From Methanobrevibacter sp. (GTDB taxonomy: Archaea > Methanobacteriota > Methanobacteria > Methanobacteriales > Methanobacteriaceae), in the NCBI GenBank assembly GCA_009777005.1, contig WRMT01000173.1, positions 1-6,711 on the forward strand: 6,711 nucleotides of DNA, read 5' to 3'. The translations under genes were made by a program, and so were the position numbers. This document shows positions 1-5,976 of this stretch, one piece after another (the first letter of the stretch is position 1; each line of letters begins with the position of its first letter). The notes beneath the pieces are model-generated. The model was not told where the DNA came from and searched no databases. It saw only the letters and a list, made by a program, of their open reading frames with translations.

Positions 1-151
1 ATTATGATTACTAAAAAAAAATTTTCAAAAAAAAAAAAATGGTAATTTACTATAATAGCTAAAATTTTAAATAAACTTTTAAAAATAATACATATCATAC
101 TTATTTACTCATTGAATACTAAATCTTATTTATTGCCTATTGGAAGATAAA
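1..151 (+). promoter_or_regulatory. AT-rich upstream region of the glycosyltransferase gene, with candidate TATA boxes
   Basis: This stretch holds no convincing gene. It begins with long A runs and then carries two possible archaeal TATA elements: ACTATAAT around 49-56 and TTTAAAAATA at 78-87. Neither has a clear BRE, so the promoter cannot be fixed. The stretch GGAAG at 142-146, five bases before the ATG at 152, is a weak ribosome-binding candidate and favours that start over the TTG at 140. One TAGCTA palindrome (56-61) lies here, the only copy in a non-coding stretch. Confidence 0.3.
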
Positions 152-1222
152 ATGAAAGCATTGCTAGTTATTACTGGAAGAGGAATGGGTGGAGATGCTG
201 TTAATGCATTAAACATAGCTAAATCTTTAGAAAAAAAAGGAGTTCAATGTGAAATAGCTCTTGATCATAATGCACCAGGATTGTTATTTGAAAAAAATGG
301 ATACACTTGGCATAAAGTTAAAGTTCCACAAGCTGGAGGACATGCAGCTACTAAAATAACTACCTTAAAAGCAGGAATTAAAACTTTAAAAGCAGTGATA
401 GAAACTAAAACTCTCATTAAACAGTTAAAAGTTGATGTTGTTGTGGGAATCATTGGAGGAGGAGCAGTGGTTGCCTGTATAGCTGCTAAATTAGCTAAAG
501 TTCCAGCAGTTGGAATAATTGACACACCACTTGATACAAAAGTTTGTACAAGATTAAACCGATGTATTGTTCTTCCTGAAGCCCAACTATTTAAATCAGA
601 CGAAATTCCTTTAAATGTTTCTAAATCATATTTTCCATTAAGTCCGTCCCTTACAAAAGGAAACAGAGAAAAAGGAATAGAATTATTAAAGAAATATTCT
701 GGTGAGGCAAAGTTTGATGAAAATAAAAAAACTCTTCTTTTTTCTTCAGGCTCTTCTTTATTTAAAATGATGGCAGAAGCTATAGCTAATTATTCCAAAC
801 TTGAGGGTGTAGCTGATAAATACAATTTAGTTTTGGTAGGTCATCCATTAGAAGAAAAATATTTAGATTTAATAGATTTAAAAAAAGTCATTAATTTAGC
901 TTATATTGATTGGATAAAAGACCTTTATGAAGTAGTTGATTTAGCTATTTTAACCGATGATGGAGTTATGATTCAAGAAGCTATTGCATGTGAACTACCT
1001 TCAGTTGCATTAACACATGTTAAATATGGCAGATATCACAATATGGCAGGAATCTTCCCAGGAGCTGTAATTGAATCCAACCTAGATCATTTAAATAATA
1101 ACATTGATGAATCATTAGCTAATTTAAATGAAATCATAAACCAAACTAAAAAATATAGTGGTGAAGTCTTATCTTCTGGTGAAAAAATAGCTGATATTAT
1201 TATCAATGAAGCAAAAAAATAA
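152..1222 (+). CDS. MurG-like GT-B fold glycosyltransferase
   Basis: Predicted cytoplasmic or membrane-peripheral glycosyltransferase of 356 residues with a two-domain GT-B layout. The N-terminal domain opens with a beta strand and glycine-rich loop (GRGMGGDAVNAL, residues 9-20), comparable to the N-terminal loop of MurG-type enzymes, and has a second Gly-rich turn at 102-104. The C-terminal, nucleotide-sugar-binding domain starts near the strand LLFSSGSS (195-202) and contains TDDGVMIQEAIACELPSV (268-285), which resembles the MurG donor-site motif with its conserved Glu and a small residue before Pro. Family knowledge suggests transfer of a UDP-activated sugar; in a methanogen this could serve pseudomurein or another cell-surface glycan, but acceptor and product cannot be read from sequence. 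I start at ATG 152 rather than TTG 140, because this puts the glycine loop at the usual distance from the N-terminus and a GGAAG lies just upstream. It appears monocistronic and ends in a hairpin terminator. Confidence 0.8.
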   Translation: MKALLVITGRGMGGDAVNALNIAKSLEKKGVQCEIALDHNAPGLLFEKNGYTWHKVKVPQAGGHAATKITTLKAGIKTLKAVIETKTLIKQLKVDVVVGIIGGGAVVACIAAKLAKVPAVGIIDTPLDTKVCTRLNRCIVLPEAQLFKSDEIPLNVSKSYFPLSPSLTKGNREKGIELLKKYSGEAKFDENKKTLLFSSGSSLFKMMAEAIANYSKLEGVADKYNLVLVGHPLEEKYLDLIDLKKVINLAYIDWIKDLYEVVDLAILTDDGVMIQEAIACELPSVALTHVKYGRYHNMAGIFPGAVIESNLDHLNNNIDESLANLNEIINQTKKYSGEVLSSGEKIADIIINEAKK

Positions 1223-1228
1223 ATTCAA

Positions 1229-1260
1229 AAAGAATAAGAACATTCTTTATTTTTTATTTT
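1229..1260 (+). terminator. Hairpin plus T-run terminator between convergent genes
   Basis: A perfect 7-bp stem (AAAGAAT at 1229-1235, ATTCTTT at 1242-1248) with a 6-base loop is followed by six T (1250-1255), an A and four more T. It starts six bases after the glycosyltransferase stop and lies eight bases beyond the end of the oppositely directed U32 gene. On the minus strand the same stem is followed by five T, so it may serve both transcripts. Confidence 0.6.
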
Positions 1261-1268
1261 CAAGATTT

Positions 1269-4200
1269 TTAAGACTTCAATCCTTTTATAAAGTTCCATT
1301 GGGAAACATGTTTAAAATATAAACTTTTTATTTCTTTAAAATTTTTCAAATCCTCATTAAAATCATCGTTACAATTAATAACTTCTTTATAATAAGTTCC
1401 AACATCTTTAATATAGTCTATAGATTTCCATCTTCCATCAATTGCAAAATTTTCAAAACCTATTGATTTTAAGTAAGAAATGTGGTTAATCAGACAAAAA
1501 TCTCTGGAGTTAATAAGTATTCTATCCATTCCATAAATATCTTTTTTTATAAGAAACTCATTATTTTTAGAATCTTTTAAAACAATGGAGAATTCATTTT
1601 CATGACCATCTTGGGTTTCATGTCTTTTGGGTTTTGAAATTTTTGATTTTGAGATTTTTTCAACATTCTTAAGTAATTGTTTAGAAATTAAATCATTTTT
1701 ACTTACTAATAATTCTATATTCCCTTGAACTAATATTTCTATATCGGGAATTGTTTGAATATTAGAAGTAGCTAATGATTCCCGATTATTATGATTTTTT
1801 GATTTTAAATATTCTTTAATCAAACTATTTATATCACTTTTAGATAATTCTGGAGATACAGTTAAAAGTTTGTATTCATTTAATTTAGATATACTCATGT
1901 TATTGTAAATATTAAGAGGATAAGAACCATAAACCTCTAATTCGAACTTTTTTTTCAAAATATTAGCTATTCCTAATAATCCTGACATTACATTTATATC
2001 TATATTCAATCTTTTCAAAATAGCTAATGCTTTTATAAAATCATTTATCACAGTTTGATGAGCAATATCAGACCATTTCCATATTAATTCATATTTTTGG
2101 TCTTTGGAAATACTCACTGCCTCTTTAATAAAGTTTACAATATAGCTAATATCTATTTTATCTCTTTTTTCTATATCATTACCATATTTAAAAGACAAAT
2201 ATTGATTATTTGGAGGAATTTCTAAATAAACTCTATTATAAACATTATTTTCTTCATTTAAAGATTTTAATGCATTTAAATCATTTAAATAAATAGCTAA
2301 GCTATTTTCAACATTGTTTTTATTTTCTTTATTTTTTAAGTTATTATTAAAAATGTCCTTACCTTCAAGAACTTCATTATTCTTTAAATTATTATTTAAA
2401 AGTTCTTTACCTTCAAGAACTTCATTATTTTTTAAGTTAATATATAAAAGTTCCTTATCTTCAATAATTTCATTATTTTTTAAATTATTATCAAAAAAAT
2501 CTTTATTTTTGATTTTTTTAAATTGTCTAAAATTCCTTTTACTAAGCTTAAATTCATCTTCCATAGCTAAGTAGCTACTGATAATTTGACTCTCCACATC
2601 TTTGAAAAATTCTCTCCTTAATTTGTTTATTTCACTAATTGGAACAAATAAATCTTCTTTATAATTAATAGAGATTTTTTCAAGATAAAAGGGAAGATCT
2701 CCAATTTTAGATAGTTGTTTTTTCAGTTGTTCTTTAGTTATTGGCTTGTTTTTAGCTATTTCCCAAGGAACACTACTTTTCTTTGAAATATCAATCTTTT
2801 TACCATTAGCTAAAATAACTCTTCCTTTTAAAATAGGATAATTTGATTTTCCAACATCAAATTGAATAAATACTCGTGATCTTCTAATTATCTGCTTTGA
2901 ATTATCATAAAGCAATTCTTTAGTATAATCAGCTATAGCTTTTCTTTTGCTTAAGTAAACCATTGAATTTTTATCAAGTTCAATATTAATATCTTTATTT
3001 TGCTTAACTTTCTTTATAATCAATTTTCGACTCTTTGATCCTTTTTTTTCTATTAAAATAGGATCTTTTGACAAATCAAATCCATAGCTATTTTCAATGT
3101 TTTTATAATTTTTATAATTATTTTTATTGTTTATGGTTTTATTGTTATCATTTGAAATTATCATTTTACCTTTTATTAAAAGTCCATCCCCCTTTTCAGG
3201 AATTGTGATTAGATTTGAATCAAGAACAATAGCTATTTCTCCTGTTTTTTTAGAAAAAGACTCAACTTTTCCAATATACAGTCCACTGTCTCCAGGACTT
3301 TCAATGTTTAATAATCTTTGAGAATTTCGATTTAATAAATGACCAGTTGTGAATTCTCTATTAAAAACTAATTTCAAATCTTCAATAGCTTTTTTATAAA
3401 CAAAGTCTTGTTTGAAGCTATTGACCTGTTTTTGGTCCATATTATTTTTAAATTTATTATGTTTTTTCCTTTTTTTCTTAAATTCATTATTATATTTACT
3501 AAAATTTGAATTTTTCATATATTTTAATTCATTCAATAGTTTTCTATAGCTATTTGTAACAATAGCCACATATTCTTTGCTTCGCATTCTTCCTTCTATT
3601 TTTAAACTATCAACACCTATTTTTTGTAATGTTTCAAGCTCTTCAATAAGTGAAAGATCTTTTGAAGATAAAAAATGTTTTTCACTAGAAATTGGGCTTG
3701 TTTTATTGTAGTTAAACCCTTTATCTTTAGAGTAATTTGAACTATCTAAACTTTTTTCATCATTTGTCATTTCATCATTTGCTTTAATAGCTATTTGATA
3801 TTTTTCTCTACAAGGTTGAGCACAAGTTCCTCTATTTCCACTTCTACCACCTTTAAATGATGAAAATAAACACCTACCAGAGTAAGAATAACACAATGCC
3901 CCATGAACAAATATTTCAACTTCTACTCCTTTTTCATGAGCAAAATCAGTTATATCTTTTACCTCATTCAAATTTAGTTCTCTTGGAAGAACAACTCTTT
4001 TAATCCCATTAGCTGCTGCCCACTTAATTCCCTCTTTATTTTGTATATTCATTTGTGTTGAGCCATGTATAGCTAAGTTTGGAATAATTTTTCTTGTTAG
4101 TTTGAGAAGACCAATATCTTGAATTAAAACTGCATCAACACCAATTTTATATAGATTTAATAAATATTCCATTACATCTAGTAACTCTTCCTCCTTTATT

Positions 4201-4406
4201 AAAGTATTAACAGTAACATAAACCTTTACATTATACAAATGTGCAAATTTCACAGCTTTTTTGATTTCATCAAGACTTAAATTCTCTGCATATTGTCTCG
4301 CACCAAACTTTTTCCCAGACAAATAAATTGAACTTGCTCCAGAAAAAATAGCTACTTTCAAGTGTTCAATTGATCCTACAGGAGCTAATAATTCAGGTAT
4401 TTTCAT
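1269..4406 (-). CDS. U32 family protein (collagenase-like, RlhA/DUF3656 type) with large Asn/Lys-rich insertions
   Basis: A 1045-residue protein of the U32 family, once called peptidases. Characterised members include RlhA and TrhP, needed for hydroxylation of 23S rRNA and tRNA bases, and the iron-sulfur proteins UbiU/UbiV. The N-terminal barrel (about 1-290) opens with PELLAPVGSIEHLKVAI and contains the U32 signature at 164-182 (E164, F166, G169, C172, G177, C179), then CAQPCR at 195-200 and DSLKIEGRMRSKEY near 266-279. C172, C179, C195 and C199 are the only cysteines in this half and may bind a cluster; by spacing, C195 and C199 match the CxxxC of UbiV. A DUF3656-like middle starts near FNREFTTGHLLN (348-359). 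A second U32-like module (about 700-1012) ends with NSRDFCLINHISYLKSIGF and IDGRWKS. E. coli RlhA is roughly 650 residues; the excess here is mostly Asn/Lys-rich inserts near 208-243, 298-332, 419-440 and 635-700. Role in RNA hydroxylation is inference from the family; a protease role is doubtful. Confidence 0.85.
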   Translation of the reverse strand: MKIPELLAPVGSIEHLKVAIFSGASSIYLSGKKFGARQYAENLSLDEIKKAVKFAHLYNVKVYVTVNTLIKEEELLDVMEYLLNLYKIGVDAVLIQDIGLLKLTRKIIPNLAIHGSTQMNIQNKEGIKWAAANGIKRVVLPRELNLNEVKDITDFAHEKGVEVEIFVHGALCYSYSGRCLFSSFKGGRSGNRGTCAQPCREKYQIAIKANDEMTNDEKSLDSSNYSKDKGFNYNKTSPISSEKHFLSSKDLSLIEELETLQKIGVDSLKIEGRMRSKEYVAIVTNSYRKLLNELKYMKNSNFSKYNNEFKKKRKKHNKFKNNMDQKQVNSFKQDFVYKKAIEDLKLVFNREFTTGHLLNRNSQRLLNIESPGDSGLYIGKVESFSKKTGEIAIVLDSNLITIPEKGDGLLIKGKMIISNDNNKTINNKNNYKNYKNIENSYGFDLSKDPILIEKKGSKSRKLIIKKVKQNKDINIELDKNSMVYLSKRKAIADYTKELLYDNSKQIIRRSRVFIQFDVGKSNYPILKGRVILANGKKIDISKKSSVPWEIAKNKPITKEQLKKQLSKIGDLPFYLEKISINYKEDLFVPISEINKLRREFFKDVESQIISSYLAMEDEFKLSKRNFRQFKKIKNKDFFDNNLKNNEIIEDKELLYINLKNNEVLEGKELLNNNLKNNEVLEGKDIFNNNLKNKENKNNVENSLAIYLNDLNALKSLNEENNVYNRVYLEIPPNNQYLSFKYGNDIEKRDKIDISYIVNFIKEAVSISKDQKYELIWKWSDIAHQTVINDFIKALAILKRLNIDINVMSGLLGIANILKKKFELEVYGSYPLNIYNNMSISKLNEYKLLTVSPELSKSDINSLIKEYLKSKNHNNRESLATSNIQTIPDIEILVQGNIELLVSKNDLISKQLLKNVEKISKSKISKPKRHETQDGHENEFSIVLKDSKNNEFLIKKDIYGMDRILINSRDFCLINHISYLKSIGFENFAIDGRWKSIDYIKDVGTYYKEVINCNDDFNEDLKNFKEIKSLYFKHVSQWNFIKGLKS
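2313..2504 (-). repeat. In-frame 48-bp tandem repeat inside the U32 gene
   Basis: Three full 48-bp units and flanking partial units encode residues 635-698 of the U32 protein. The 16-residue units are LKNNEIIEDKELLYIN (642-657), LKNNEVLEGKELLNNN (658-673) and LKNNEVLEGKDIFNNN (674-689), preceded by the half unit KDFFDNN and followed by LKNKENKNN. The plus-strand phrase CTTCAAGAAC starts at 2363 and 2411, and its variant CTTCAATAAT at 2459, an exact 48-base spacing. The last two full units are nearly identical, which suggests recent slippage or unequal exchange. The segment is charged and Asn-rich, probably a flexible linker or helix between the DUF3656-like part and the second U32 module. Confidence 0.9.
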
Positions 4407-4456
4407 AAATAATCTCTTTATTTTAATTTTTTAAATAATATAAGTATAAAATTTAT

Positions 4457-4464
4457 TTTATATA
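4457..4464 (-). promoter_or_regulatory. Predicted TATA box of the U32 gene
   Basis: On the minus strand this reads TATATAAA inside AAAAATTATATAAAAT, a good archaeal TATA element. A start site about 25 bases downstream would fall near 4435 and give a leader of roughly 28 bases. That leader contains GAGATTA shortly before the ATG at 4406, only a weak match to an archaeal ribosome-binding site. Confidence 0.5.
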
Positions 4465-4663
4465 ATTTTTAATGTTTTATTCTATTTTTTTTAAATAAAA
4501 AATTTCAAATTATTAATAATTCTAAATTGTGTAAATTATAATATTACAAATTACTTATACTTCTAAATTTTGTAAATAAAAAATTCTAAATTCATTTTCA
4601 AATTCTTTATTATATTTTTAAATAAAAATTTTCTATATTCTTTATTCTATATTTTTTAAATTT

Positions 4664-4671
4664 TATATATT
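4664..4671 (+). promoter_or_regulatory. Predicted TATA box of tmk, implying a leaderless transcript
   Basis: TATATATT lies with its centre about 25 bases before the tmk ATG at 4692, so the expected transcription start falls at or very near the start codon. The bases between (TTGAAGTTCTATCTTAGTAC) contain no ribosome-binding site, in line with leaderless initiation. Other TATA-like strings in this AT-rich spacer cannot be excluded. Confidence 0.5.
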
Positions 4672-4691
4672 TTGAAGTTCTATCTTAGTAC

Positions 4692-5285
4692 ATGTATATC
4701 TGTTTAGAAGGGATTGATGGAAGTGGAAAATCTACACAAATAGAATTTTTAAGTCAATGGCTAATTGATTCAGGATTTAAAGTAAAAAAAGTCGTTGAAC
4801 CAACTGATTCAGAAGTAGGATTACTTATTCGAAAGATTTTGAGATCTCCAGATGCCACATCCCCAAATACTCAAAAAATATTAGGTTTACTGTTTGCAGC
4901 TGATAGACTAACCCTTATGGAAAAAATAGCTAAATATGAAGAAGAGGGTGAGATAGTTATTAGTGATAGGTCTTTTTATTCAAGTTTAACATATCAAGAT
5001 CCAGAAAATTGGATTTTAGAAATTAATAAATTTGTAAAAACCCCAGATTTAGCTATTTTATTGGATTTAGATGTAGATTTAGCTATTTCAAGATGTTTGA
5101 AAACTGATGAATTTGAAAAAAAGTCTTTTTTATTAGGTGTTCGTGAAAGATATATTGAATTAGCTAATAAGAATAAAGATAGTTTTAAAATCATCAATGG
5201 AAACAATGGTCCAAATAAAGTTAAAACAGATATTAAAAAAGCAGTAGCTCCTTTACTCGGAATTTGTCTTAGCGGAATTGAATGA
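4692..5285 (+). CDS. tmk: Thymidylate kinase (dTMP kinase)
   Basis: Cytoplasmic enzyme that phosphorylates dTMP to dTDP with ATP, an essential step in dTTP synthesis. The 197 residues match the usual size of about 200. The Walker A loop is EGIDGSGKST (residues 6-15). EPTDSEVG (36-43) fits the segment that contacts the dTMP side, FAADR (68-72) is the conserved helix motif, and SDRSFYSSLTYQ (91-102) is the DR motif, with F in place of the common Y or W after DRx. DLAILLDLDVDLAISR (119-134) holds the core strand, and the lid follows (about 135-153). The P-loop lacks the Arg seen in human-type enzymes (EGVDRAGKS), so this is closer to the bacterial arrangement. The ATG at 4692 sits at the family's normal distance before the P-loop. 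A 14-bp direct repeat (AGATTTAGCTATTT at 5045 and 5075) encodes the DLAI repetition. It is divergent from the U32 gene and no partner gene follows closely. Confidence 0.95.
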   Translation: MYICLEGIDGSGKSTQIEFLSQWLIDSGFKVKKVVEPTDSEVGLLIRKILRSPDATSPNTQKILGLLFAADRLTLMEKIAKYEEEGEIVISDRSFYSSLTYQDPENWILEINKFVKTPDLAILLDLDVDLAISRCLKTDEFEKKSFLLGVRERYIELANKNKDSFKIINGNNGPNKVKTDIKKAVAPLLGICLSGIE

Positions 5286-5302
5286 ATAAGCAATATTCTT
5301 GC

Positions 5303-5318
5303 AGATGGGCATCTTTTT
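5303..5318 (+). terminator. Weak candidate terminator after tmk
   Basis: AGAT (5303-5306) and ATCT (5311-5314) can pair around GGGC, and the downstream arm runs into five T (5314-5318). The stem is only four pairs, but the G/C content is high for this window and its place 17 bases after the tmk stop fits. The T run alone may be the real signal in an archaeon. Confidence 0.3.
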
Positions 5319-5332
5319 ATCTAAAAAAAAGG

Positions 5333-5343
5333 TTATATATAAA
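5333..5343 (+). promoter_or_regulatory. Upstream TATA-like element in the gap before the regulator gene
   Basis: TTATATATAAA follows an A run and GG. As a promoter it would start transcription near 5360 and give the regulator gene a leader of more than 110 bases, or make a short leader RNA. No open frame or stable structure is obvious between 5345 and 5430; that stretch has A runs and two copies of TTTCCAAAAA (5351 and 5367). The nearer box at about 5438 is the better candidate for the regulator gene. Confidence 0.35.
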
Positions 5344-5429
5344 TACAATCTTTCCAAAAACAAATTTTTCCAAAAAAAAAGAAAAAAAGCTAAGTTTTTG
5401 AACTCCTAAATTATTATTTTTAAAAATCA

Positions 5430-5471
5430 GGGAAAATTATATATGTTAAACCATATATTATGTTTTATGTT
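5430..5471 (+). promoter_or_regulatory. Promoter of the RHH regulator operon overlapped by an inverted repeat (putative operator)
   Basis: GGGAAAA (5430-5436, BRE-like) is followed directly by TTATATATG (5437-5445), a strong archaeal TATA context. A start site about 25 bases on falls near 5465, some 10 bases before the GTG at 5477. A perfect 7-bp inverted repeat, ATATATG (5439-5445) and CATATAT (5452-5458), spaced by six bases, covers the TATA box. The hexamer TATGTT occurs at 5442, 5459 and 5466. A protein bound here would block TBP, and the gene downstream encodes a ribbon-helix-helix protein of a type that binds short inverted repeats. Autoregulation is inferred. AT richness makes chance inverted repeats more likely. 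Confidence 0.5.
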
Positions 5472-5476
5472 ATCAA

Positions 5477-5803
5477 GTGAAAAAAACAGTTAGCAAAAGT
5501 GTTGCTACTAAATTAACTTCATTAGAATTACAAAAAATTAATAATATTGTAGACATTGGGATGTATTTAAATAGTTCTGATTTTTTAAGAGAAGCTGTTA
5601 GGGAAAAATTAAAAGCTATAGAAGTGATAAACATTAGAGATATAGATTATGAGACAGCTAAAAAAGAAGTATTAGAATACCATGAAACACATGAAACTGC
5701 ATATATATCAGAAATATCAGAGAACTTAAAACTTGATTTGAGTTTAACAGTCAATATAATTGATGAATTAATTAAAAAAGGTAAAATTGAAGAGGTTAGC
5801 TAA
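5477..5803 (+). CDS. Ribbon-helix-helix (CopG/Arc-like) transcriptional regulator with C-terminal winged-helix-like half
   Basis: A 108-residue DNA-binding protein. Residues 6-49 match the ribbon-helix-helix fold: an N-terminal strand (SKSVATKL), helix 1 (TSLELQKINNIVDIG), a turn with Ser residues (YLNSSDF) and helix 2 (LREAVREKLKAIE). Such proteins act as dimers and place the strand in the major groove. The C-terminal half (about 58-107: DYETAKKEVLEYHE, then AYISEISENLKL, then LTVNIIDELIKKGKIEEV) looks like a small helix-turn-helix or winged helix, an arrangement seen in methanogen RHH proteins; this part is my reading of the pattern. The GTG at 5477 is the only start that keeps the whole RHH; upstream ATGs are out of frame. 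There is no ribosome-binding site, which fits the very short predicted leader. The stop overlaps the next start by one base, so the two genes form an operon. An antitoxin role is possible but not shown. Confidence 0.8.
   Translation: MKKTVSKSVATKLTSLELQKINNIVDIGMYLNSSDFLREAVREKLKAIEVINIRDIDYETAKKEVLEYHETHETAYISEISENLKLDLSLTVNIIDELIKKGKIEEVS
5791..5796 (+). promoter_or_regulatory. Ribosome-binding site for the 54-residue small protein
   Basis: AGAGGT lies within the 3' end of the regulator gene, six bases before the ATG at 5803. GAGGT is a direct match to the archaeal anti-Shine-Dalgarno and is the clearest such site in the window. It decides both that the small frame is translated and where it starts. 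Confidence 0.65.
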
Positions 5804-5967
5804 TGCCAATATACACAAAAAAAGGAGACAGTGTTATAGAATATAAAATAATAGCTGAAGCTAGAAAAATATCTAATGTTCAAATAATAGCTAAATTTGG
5901 AAGACGTATTGCACAAAGAATAGTTTTAAAAGATAATGCTGCATGTGTAATCGATAAAAAAAACTAA
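5803..5967 (+). CDS. Small basic protein co-transcribed with the RHH regulator, function unknown
   Basis: An open frame of 54 residues beginning MPIYTKKGDSVIEYKIIAEA and ending DNAACVIDKKN. The ATG shares its A with the regulator's TAA stop (TAATG), and GAGGT sits six bases upstream, so translational coupling is likely. The protein is basic (many Lys and Arg, including GRRIAQR near 35-41), with alternating hydrophobic stretches that suggest beta strands, one Cys (C49), and no signal peptide or membrane segment. I do not recognise the family. It is shorter than typical RelE/ParE toxins, so calling the pair a toxin-antitoxin module is not justified from sequence. A partner or effector of the regulator is also possible. 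Codon use, including TAGCTA at 5888, resembles the neighbours. A hairpin follows 10 bases after the stop. Confidence 0.7.
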   Translation: MPIYTKKGDSVIEYKIIAEARKISNVQIIAKFGRRIAQRIVLKDNAACVIDKKN

Positions 5968-5976
5968 AATATCAAG

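Larger units (their letters stand above)
4407..4691. repeat. Divergent intergenic region with degenerate direct repeats
   Basis: This 285-bp, almost purely A/T spacer separates the divergent U32 and tmk genes. Besides the two promoters it holds degenerate direct repeats. A 17-base element TTCTAAATTgTGTAAAT at 4520-4536 recurs with one mismatch at 4561-4577, and its first nine bases recur at 4584-4592. A second family, ATTCTTTATT followed by a TATATTTTT-like tail and TTTAAAT, starts at 4602 and again at 4637. TTCTATATT occurs at 4631 and 4645. No open frame or structured RNA was recognised. In DNA this biased, repeats of this kind can arise by slippage, so a regulatory role is not shown. Confidence 0.5.
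56..5893. repeat. Dispersed palindrome TAGCTA, 27 copies
   Basis: By hand I find TAGCTA starting at 56, 216, 492, 783, 942, 1116, 1769, 1964, 2021, 2143, 2294, 2564, 2572, 2753, 2807, 3085, 3230, 3547, 3788, 4070, 4349, 4927, 5050, 5080, 5161, 5797 and 5888. All but the first overlap genes. The related palindrome AAGCTT occurs once (2546). If the window is about 27% G+C, a random model gives only two or three copies. This is a composition feature, not one element. Confidence 0.8.

Noticed and set aside
265..525. Minus-strand open frame of 86 codons
   Set aside because: It lies wholly inside the glycosyltransferase gene, whose motifs fit the plus strand; its translation has no recognisable domain.
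2313..2504. CRISPR array
   Set aside because: Units are contiguous, have no unique spacers and keep the reading frame.
2314..2574. Plus-strand open frame rich in Leu, Phe and Ser, looking like a membrane protein
   Set aside because: It is the reverse complement of the Lys/Asn-rich tandem repeat in the U32 gene; Lys/Asn codons read backward give Phe/Leu.
3127..3321. Plus-strand open frame of 64 codons
   Set aside because: It is inside the continuous U32 frame, opposite conserved DUF3656-like sequence.
1269..4406. Secreted collagenase or protease
   Set aside because: There is no signal peptide or protease catalytic motif; studied U32 members act in RNA or cofactor hydroxylation, so the peptidase label is historical.
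4994..5293. Minus-strand open frame of 99 codons
   Set aside because: It is antisense to the conserved C-terminal half of tmk and has no supporting motif.
5477..5967. A classical type II toxin-antitoxin operon
   Set aside because: The regulator fold and overlap fit, but the second protein is only 54 residues and shows no toxin motif I can name, so I leave the function open.
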